A DNA stretch of 6,213 nt from Bacillota bacterium (GTDB lineage: Bacteria > Bacillota > Clostridia > Oscillospirales > Ruminococcaceae): assembly GCA_023431215.1 (NCBI GenBank), contig JAEYXR010000125.1, positions 1 to 6,213 on the forward strand. The letters are read 5' to 3'. Under the pieces are notes generated by a model. The model searched no databases. It had not been told where the DNA came from and was given only the letters and a program-made list of their open reading frames with translations. Below, in pieces: positions 1 to 3,233 of the stretch. Position numbers and translations under genes: made by a program. Within the stretch, counting starts at the first letter, position 1. Each line of letters opens with the position of its first letter.

Positions 1-22
1 GTGGACTCCAATGTATAAATTT

Positions 23-208
23 TTATTCCAAAGAAATAGCTCTCATGGGGCAAAACTTAACGCACTTGCCGCATTTGATACATTTTTCCATATCTGCCGC
101 CGGCGCACTAAATCCATCCTGAGACAACGCACCCACAGGACATACCCTGATTGAAGGGCAGGAGTGATTATGGGGGCATCTGCTTTTGTCAACAACAATT
201 TTTTTTAA
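23..208 (-). pseudogene. 4Fe-4S ferredoxin-like protein, native start codon apparently lost
   Basis: This is a small iron-sulphur protein of about 60 residues, expected to act as a cytoplasmic electron carrier. The conserved part begins KKIVVDKSRCP. It has a first cysteine group spaced C-x5-C-x5-CPVGA, and then a canonical CIKCGKCVKFCP group (CX2CX2CX3CP) near the C-terminus. The end is ISLE followed by TAA at 23-25. The normal start would be an ATG just before the AAA AAA ATT codons, but that position (206-208) reads TTA. Going upstream, the only in-frame start is a GTG at 230-232. It would add eight residues (PLLHRCLL) encoded antisense to a histidine kinase fragment, and it has no visible Shine-Dalgarno. 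I therefore infer that the 5' end was cut off by the rearrangement next to it. The body is intact and has no internal stop, so the damage is recent or the GTG is used. The Fe-S assignment is firm; the pseudogene status is an inference. Confidence 0.6.
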
Positions 209-360
209 AAGGCACCGGTGAAGTAGTGGCACGTGGCTTTTTCATTTTATTGGTGAGCATTTTACTGGCATTGCTGGCCGCTGTCGTATTGTCTATTGCT
301 TTGTCCTATTCATTTACCAGGCCTCTTTCTAAAATGAAGGCAACGGCACTGCATCTCAGT
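209..360 (+). pseudogene. Fragment of a sensor histidine kinase (transmembrane helix plus start of HAMP domain)
   Basis: An internal slice of about 50 codons is recognisable in the plus frame beginning at 211. Codons 235-315 encode a long hydrophobic helix (GFFILLVSILLALLAAV and onward). It is followed directly at 316-360 by TRPLSKMKATALHLS, which matches the start of a HAMP linker after the second transmembrane helix of two-component sensor kinases. Nothing else of the kinase is present: the sensor domain, the rest of HAMP, the dimerisation/phosphoacceptor domain and the ATPase domain are missing. On the left it ends where the ferredoxin's start should be. On the right it runs into the DUF2680-like remnant in a different frame. 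The frame stays open to a TGA at 391-393. It cannot work as a kinase. The identification rests on the helix-then-RPL pattern and is fairly good, but the parent gene is unknown. Confidence 0.6.
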
Positions 361-809
361 ATGCTACTCCTGCAGAAGCAGTGGCATGAATGACCGGCCG
401 TAGTGTGGAAAGCGTTGTCGCCGAAAAATCTGAAAACGGAACAACCTATGGCTCAATGGCATCATCACATGCAGGTGTGTTGGAAGAATTTAAAGCACAA
501 ATGCTTGAGATGAAGAAAGAGAATCTTTCTGCCCAGGTAGCAGCCGGCGACATGACACAAGAAAAAGCAGACGAGATTATTGCAGCACTGGAAGAAAACA
601 TGGCTGACTGTGACGGAACAGATGGTGCACAAATTGGCAAAGCCCTAGGTGCAAGATTGGGCTCCAACGGTTCGGAATTTGGCAATTGTGGTGAGAACTG
701 CGGTGCCGGAATCGGTGAGGGACAGGGTAGAGGCCAGGGTGGCGGACGCGGTATGGGTGTAGGCGGAATGAGATTGCAGGATGGCTCTTGCTACACTAAC
801 GCTGAGTAA
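360..809 (+). pseudogene. DUF2680-like secreted protein remnant, lacking signal peptide and with an early TGA
   Basis: From 360 the reading frame gives YATPAEAVA, then TGA at 387-389, then ATG ACC GGC and an open frame of 139 codons to TAA at 807-809. The protein resembles clostridial DUF2680-type exported proteins. Their mature part starts with an AxTPAEAVA-like segment and a TGRSVESV helix, followed by an amphipathic helical hairpin (residues about 30-73 counted from the ATG; motifs EEFKAQMLEMKKE and MTQEKADEIIAALEE). The tail is Gly-rich with scattered Cys (C74, C100, C104, C134). The signal peptide expected upstream of YATPAEAVA is absent and is replaced by the histidine kinase slice; the frame upstream is closed by TAA at 330-332 with no start codon between. 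The ATG at 390 overlaps the TGA ending the kinase frame (ATGA), but there is no Shine-Dalgarno and the product would not be exported. The role of the family is unknown to me. Confidence 0.6.
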
Positions 810-819
810 AGATGTTTCA

Positions 820-875
820 TCTCTAAAAAACCTAAGGGGTAAGCTACATAGCTTACCCCTTAGGTTTTTTAGAGA
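820..875. terminator. Bidirectional rho-independent terminator, 26-bp perfect inverted repeat
   Basis: The arms at 820-845 and 850-875 are exact reverse complements (26 bp) around the 4-nt loop ACAT. The GC-rich core is CCTAAGGGGTAAGCT and its complement. It is flanked by six A on the left arm and six T on the right, so a U-tract follows the core on either strand. It lies between the convergent ends of the DUF2680 remnant (809) and arsC (869). The TAA stop codon of arsC (869-871) sits inside the right arm. It should stop transcription of the arsenic operon on the minus strand and of the remnant on the plus strand. Confidence 0.93.
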
Positions 876-1279
876 CCATTGTTTTGTATGCGTTCTTTGA
901 GGTTTAATATCTTTTCCTCAATAAGAGATATGGTTTTTAAAAAGGTGATATCATCCTTGCCGATTGGGTCATCAAGTCCCCAGTCTTCCCGATGACGGCA
1001 GGGGAGAAATGGACATTGTACGTTGCAGCCCATTGTCACAACAATATCAACAGGTGGGATGTCTGCAAGAAGCTTGTTTTTTTGTGTTTGCTCCATATCT
1101 ATTCCGTATTGCAGCTTCATGAGCCGTACAGCGTCCTGATTAATCTGAGGTTTTAGCTTTGTTCCTGCAGAATAACTTTTAAAGGTATCATTGGCAAAGT
1201 GCTTGCCCAAAGCTTCAGCTATCTGGCTCCGGCAAGAATTATGGACACATACAAAAGCGACCTTGGGTAGTTGCTTCAT
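869..1279 (-). CDS. arsC: Arsenate reductase ArsC, thioredoxin-coupled, LMW-phosphatase fold
   Basis: This cytoplasmic enzyme reduces arsenate to arsenite for export. The 136-residue length fits the family. The P-loop near the N-terminus is C11-VHNS-C16-R17-S (CX5R), where C11 is the expected nucleophile. SAGT follows at residues 37-40. The resolving-cysteine region is MGC85NVQC89PFLPC94, followed by EDWGLDDPIGK, which carries the family's W-G-x-DDP-x-G motif with the acid/base Asp at 103-104. S. aureus-type enzymes relay a disulphide through C10, C82 and C89. Here C85 and C89 are closer together and C94 is an extra candidate. The ATG at 1277-1279 has an AGGA-type ribosome binding site that overlaps the stop of the upstream thioredoxin-like gene (5-nt gap), so the two are translationally linked. 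That neighbour is the obvious electron donor. Last gene of the operon. Confidence 0.94.
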   Translation of the reverse strand: MKQLPKVAFVCVHNSCRSQIAEALGKHFANDTFKSYSAGTKLKPQINQDAVRLMKLQYGIDMEQTQKNKLLADIPPVDIVVTMGCNVQCPFLPCRHREDWGLDDPIGKDDITFLKTISLIEEKILNLKERIQNNGL

Positions 1280-1284
1280 GCTTC

Positions 1285-1632
1285 CTATCCTCGTGCCTTT
1301 TGAATCATAGCTATCACTTCATCTTTCTTTAAGACCTTACCGTAAGAAACCACTTTGCCGTCCACCACAAGGGCTGGCGTCGTCATCACTCCATAGGCTG
1401 CAATTTGTGTAAAATCTGTTACATGCTCAATGGTAGTGTCCAATCCCAGCTCGGCAAGTGCTTCCTTTGCAGCAGCCTCCAGCTGATTGCATTTGGTACA
1501 TCCGGAGCCCAACACCTTGATGGATGCTCCATTGCTTTTGGCAGCTTCGGCTTGCTTCATAGTTTGAGCATTGCAGTTGCCCCCACAGCAGCAGGGTTTA
1601 GATTCTTCTTTTTTCTTTCCAAACAAACCCAT
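1285..1632 (-). CDS. Thioredoxin-like small redox-active disulfide protein with N-terminal Cys cluster
   Basis: The 115-residue cytoplasmic protein has a short basic leader (MGLFGKKKEESK), then a cysteine cluster CCCGGNC (C14, C15, C16, C20). A compact thioredoxin/glutaredoxin-like fold follows from about residue 36. Its active site is GSGC45TKC48 (CXXC), the beta-alpha region is DTTIEHVTDF, and MTTP86ALVVDGKVV supplies the cis-proline loop. This matches the small redox-active disulfide protein family often found beside ArsP_1/DUF318 permeases. Likely jobs, by inference, are reducing oxidised ArsC or binding As(III) through the cysteine cluster and passing it to the permease. It starts at ATG 1630-1632 behind a perfect AGGAGG (1641-1646, 8-nt spacing), and lies 18 nt after the permease stop and 5 nt before arsC, so it is the middle gene of a three-gene transcript. 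Confidence 0.88.
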   Translation of the reverse strand: MGLFGKKKEESKPCCCGGNCNAQTMKQAEAAKSNGASIKVLGSGCTKCNQLEAAAKEALAELGLDTTIEHVTDFTQIAAYGVMTTPALVVDGKVVSYGKVLKKDEVIAMIQKARG

Positions 1633-1650
1633 AATCAGTTCCTCCTAAAA

Positions 1651-2664
1651 TTAAAGCAATAGGTATTGAAATGCATTAAATGAATAACCCACGATAATAA
1701 TGCCGACGGTACAGATAGCAATAAATACGCCCAAAAGCTTAGGTTTGACAGCTTTGCGAAGCATAATCATAGAGGGCAGACTGAGAGTGGTTACCGCCAT
1801 CATAAAGCTGAGGATGGTACCAAGCTGGGCACCTTTATAAAGCAGTGCCTCTGCAACCGGAATGGTGCCAAAAATGTCTGCATACATAGGCACACCGATG
1901 AGGGTGGCCAAAACAGCACCAAAAGGATTGTTACTTCCCAGTACAGCTTCAATCCAAGCTTCGGGAATCCAGTTGTGGATGACGGCGCCAATGCCTACGC
2001 CAACAAGGATGTAGGGAAACACCTTTTTAAAGGTAGATACAACCTGATCTTTGGCATATATGATTCGTTCCTTCTTGGTGAGTGTTGGAGCATCAATATC
2101 TACGCTGCCGGCAGCACGAATAAATTCCTCAACATACTGTTCCATGTGCATCTTTTCAATGAGTGTACCGCCAACAACTGCAATTACCAAGCCAATGAGC
2201 ACATAAACTATGGCTACTTTTGCACCAAATATGCTCATCAGCAATACAAGGCTACCCAGGTCTACCATAGGGGAGGAGATAAGAAAAGAAAAGGTTACAC
2301 CCAAAGGAAGCCCGGCGCTAGTAAAACCAATAAACAGGGGGATGGAGGAACAGGAGCAAAAGGGTGTTACCGTTCCCAGCAGAGCAGCAGCAATATTCGC
2401 TCCAATTCCACGGAAGCGCCCCAGAATTTTTTTGCTCCGCTCCGGTGGAAAATAACTTTGAATATAAGAGATAACAAAAATTAAAAAGCAAAGCAACACC
2501 GTAATTTTTATTACATCATAAAGAAAAAACTGTACACTTCCCCCCATGCGACTATTGACGTCAACTCCACCGGCAGAAAGCAAATTGCCGATAAGATTAT
2601 TTAGCCACTTCATGCCTAAAATTTGATCCTGAAAAAAGAGCCATACCGTTTGTATCAGCTGCAA
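1651..2664 (-). CDS. ArsP_1/DUF318-family permease, probable arsenical efflux protein
   Basis: This integral membrane protein probably exports the toxic species. From TTG at 2662-2664 it has 337 residues and begins (M)QLIQTVWLFFQDQILGMKWL. The family signature TPFCSCSSIPLFIGFTSAGL lies at residues 100-119, with Cys 103 and 105 in the translocation core. SSPMVD follows, and the second-half motif GVPMYADIFGTIPVAEAL is near residues 257-274. About eight hydrophobic helices are visible, with a charged cytoplasmic loop around residues 170-215. The frame stays open to a GTG at 2731-2733, but that start lies in a hairpin and upstream of the -10 box. The TTG has a perfect AGGAGG (2672-2677) at 7 nt spacing, so I prefer it. 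Relatives include ArsP (trivalent organoarsenical efflux) and SO_0444-type metal permeases. The setting with arsR and arsC favours arsenic, but the substrate is inferred. Confidence 0.87.
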   Translation of the reverse strand: MQLIQTVWLFFQDQILGMKWLNNLIGNLLSAGGVDVNSRMGGSVQFFLYDVIKITVLLCFLIFVISYIQSYFPPERSKKILGRFRGIGANIAAALLGTVTPFCSCSSIPLFIGFTSAGLPLGVTFSFLISSPMVDLGSLVLLMSIFGAKVAIVYVLIGLVIAVVGGTLIEKMHMEQYVEEFIRAAGSVDIDAPTLTKKERIIYAKDQVVSTFKKVFPYILVGVGIGAVIHNWIPEAWIEAVLGSNNPFGAVLATLIGVPMYADIFGTIPVAEALLYKGAQLGTILSFMMAVTTLSLPSMIMLRKAVKPKLLGVFIAICTVGIIIVGYSFNAFQYLLL

Positions 2665-2671
2665 TAAAATC

Positions 2672-2677
2672 CCTCCT
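2672..2677 (-). promoter_or_regulatory. Shine-Dalgarno that fixes the permease start at TTG 2664
   Basis: The minus strand reads AGGAGG, then GATTTTA, then TTG, giving ideal 7-nt spacing. There is no comparable site in front of the upstream GTG/ATG codons at 2728-2733. Confidence 0.8.
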
Positions 2678-2686
2678 AAACTTGAG

Positions 2687-2710
2687 ATTATATCAAAAAA
2701 AGTTGATATA
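2687..2710 (-). promoter_or_regulatory. Promoter and ArsR-type operator of the permease-trx-arsC operon
   Basis: On the minus strand an extended -10, TGATATAAT, is present (TATAAT at 2687-2692, TG at 2694-2695). No good -35 is seen at 17 nt, which the extended -10 could offset. An inverted repeat covers the -10 and spacer: arms TATATCAA (2689-2696 on the plus strand) and TTGATATA (2703-2710), a perfect 8-bp match with a 6-nt spacer. ATCAA-n-TTGAT is the usual form of Gram-positive ArsR operators, so bound ArsR would block polymerase directly. The predicted transcript starts near 2680, only a few bases before the AGGAGG. Confidence 0.72.
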
Positions 2711-2717
2711 TTAATTG

Positions 2718-2750
2718 TAAGAAAAACCATCACAAGGATGGCTTTTCTTA
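2718..2750 (-). terminator. Hairpin after arsR, probable weak terminator or attenuator
   Basis: The arms are 2718-2731 and 2737-2750 (14 bp with one mismatched position, which is a G-U pair in minus-strand RNA) around a 5-nt loop. In minus-strand RNA the 3' arm is GAUGG followed by UUUUUCUUA, giving a partial U-tract. It begins one base after the arsR stop codon (2752-2754) and lies just upstream of the permease promoter. It would separate the two transcripts or let only part of the arsR transcript read through. Confidence 0.7.
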
Positions 2751-2751
2751 T

Positions 2752-3057
2752 TTAGCATTCATCCGGTATCTGCTCAGCAAAAGGTGTAGTCAGCTTAACC
2801 AAAAGCTCTGCTGCATATTTGCTGCCAGATTCACTTAACCGATAGTGAGTCCATTTGCCTTCTTGCCTGCTTTCAACAATACCAGATTCGCATAAAATCT
2901 TCATGTGATAAGACAAGGAGGATTGGCCAATAGCCATTTGATCAATGAGAATGCAGGCGCATTTTTCACCGCTTTGCAGTAGTTCTAAAATAGCAAGGCG
3001 CTTTTCATCACATAACGCCTTAAAGACTTTAGCATTATTTGTGTGGTTACCATCCAA
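2752..3057 (-). CDS. arsR: ArsR/SmtB-family transcriptional repressor, arsenic-responsive
   Basis: This 101-residue winged-helix DNA-binding repressor senses As(III)/Sb(III) and controls the locus. The N-terminal helices read KVFKALCDEKRLAILELLQS, followed by the metal-site motif EKCACILID with C33 and C35 (the CxC type seen in ArsR sensors). The recognition helix is QSSLSYHMKILCESGIV (about 45-61), and the wing is SRQEGKWTHYRLSE. C16, C56 and a C-terminal C101 are further cysteines; C16 or C101 could complete a three-thiol site. The start is TTG at 3055-3057, preceded at 6 nt by AGGTGA (3064-3069). The nearby ATG at 3051-3053 is out of frame. Its own promoter carries an operator-like repeat, so autoregulation is likely. 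It is followed by a hairpin and then a second operator before the permease. Confidence 0.92.
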   Translation of the reverse strand: MDGNHTNNAKVFKALCDEKRLAILELLQSGEKCACILIDQMAIGQSSLSYHMKILCESGIVESRQEGKWTHYRLSESGSKYAAELLVKLTTPFAEQIPDEC

Positions 3058-3072
3058 GCTTTATCACCTCAA

Positions 3073-3123
3073 ATCAAATTATTTAGATATGAATAGTATA
3101 TTCGCCTAATTTAAAAAAGTCAA
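3073..3123 (-). promoter_or_regulatory. arsR promoter with ArsR operator-like repeat
   Basis: On the minus strand the -35 is TTGACT (3118-3123) and the -10 is TATACT (3095-3100), with exact 17-bp spacing, a strong sigma-A-like promoter. The predicted start is near 3088. Just downstream, 3073-3088 reads ATCTAAATAATTTGAT on the minus strand, an imperfect palindrome (six of eight pairs match) of the ArsR-operator type. A separate small inverted repeat, GAATA-GTA-TATTC (3091-3103), overlaps the -10. ArsR bound here would repress its own gene. Confidence 0.75.
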
Positions 3124-3148
3124 TACCAACGTTTATCATAAAAGCACA

Positions 3149-3180
3149 AAAAGCCGAAAGATTATAATCTTTCGGCTTTT
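3149..3180. terminator. 32-bp perfect palindrome, probable terminator of the large upstream gene
   Basis: Arms 3149-3164 and 3165-3180 are exact reverse complements with no spacer; in RNA the central TTATAA bases would form the loop. The GC part is GCCGAAAGAT and its complement. On the minus strand the stem ends in TTTTTGTGCTTTT, a good U-tract. On the plus strand the tail is only TTTTG. It lies 53 nt beyond the stop of the large minus-strand gene and just upstream of the arsR promoter, so it insulates arsR from read-through. Confidence 0.88.
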
Positions 3181-3233
3181 GACGATGGAAAAGAAAACTG
3201 CTTGTAGCGCAATCTGTTTTCTGATTTTATAGG

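Noticed and set aside
195..245. Programmed slippage on the A8 run as phase variation of the ferredoxin
   Set aside because: Loss of one A would join an upstream ATG to the ferredoxin frame, but that ATG has no SD and its codons are antisense kinase sequence. More likely coincidence.
151..393. An 80-residue plus-strand gene
   Set aside because: Its first third is antisense to the ferredoxin and its last ten codons are out of frame with the DUF2680 remnant; only the middle is recognisable, as a kinase fragment.
446..685. A 79-residue minus-strand reading frame
   Set aside because: It is antisense to the DUF2680-like sequence, whose codons and residues match a known type; nothing recognisable in the antisense product.
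1975..2484. A 169-residue plus-strand reading frame
   Set aside because: It is fully antisense to the well-supported permease, low in recognisable motifs, and has no ribosome binding site.
2665..2733. N-terminal extension of the permease from GTG 2733
   Set aside because: It lies in the arsR terminator hairpin and upstream of the permease -10, has no SD, and a good SD/TTG pair exists downstream.
3149..3180. The 32-bp palindrome as a regulator operator or recombination site
   Set aside because: Its position after a gene stop, GC-rich stem and minus-strand U-tract are fully explained by a terminator.
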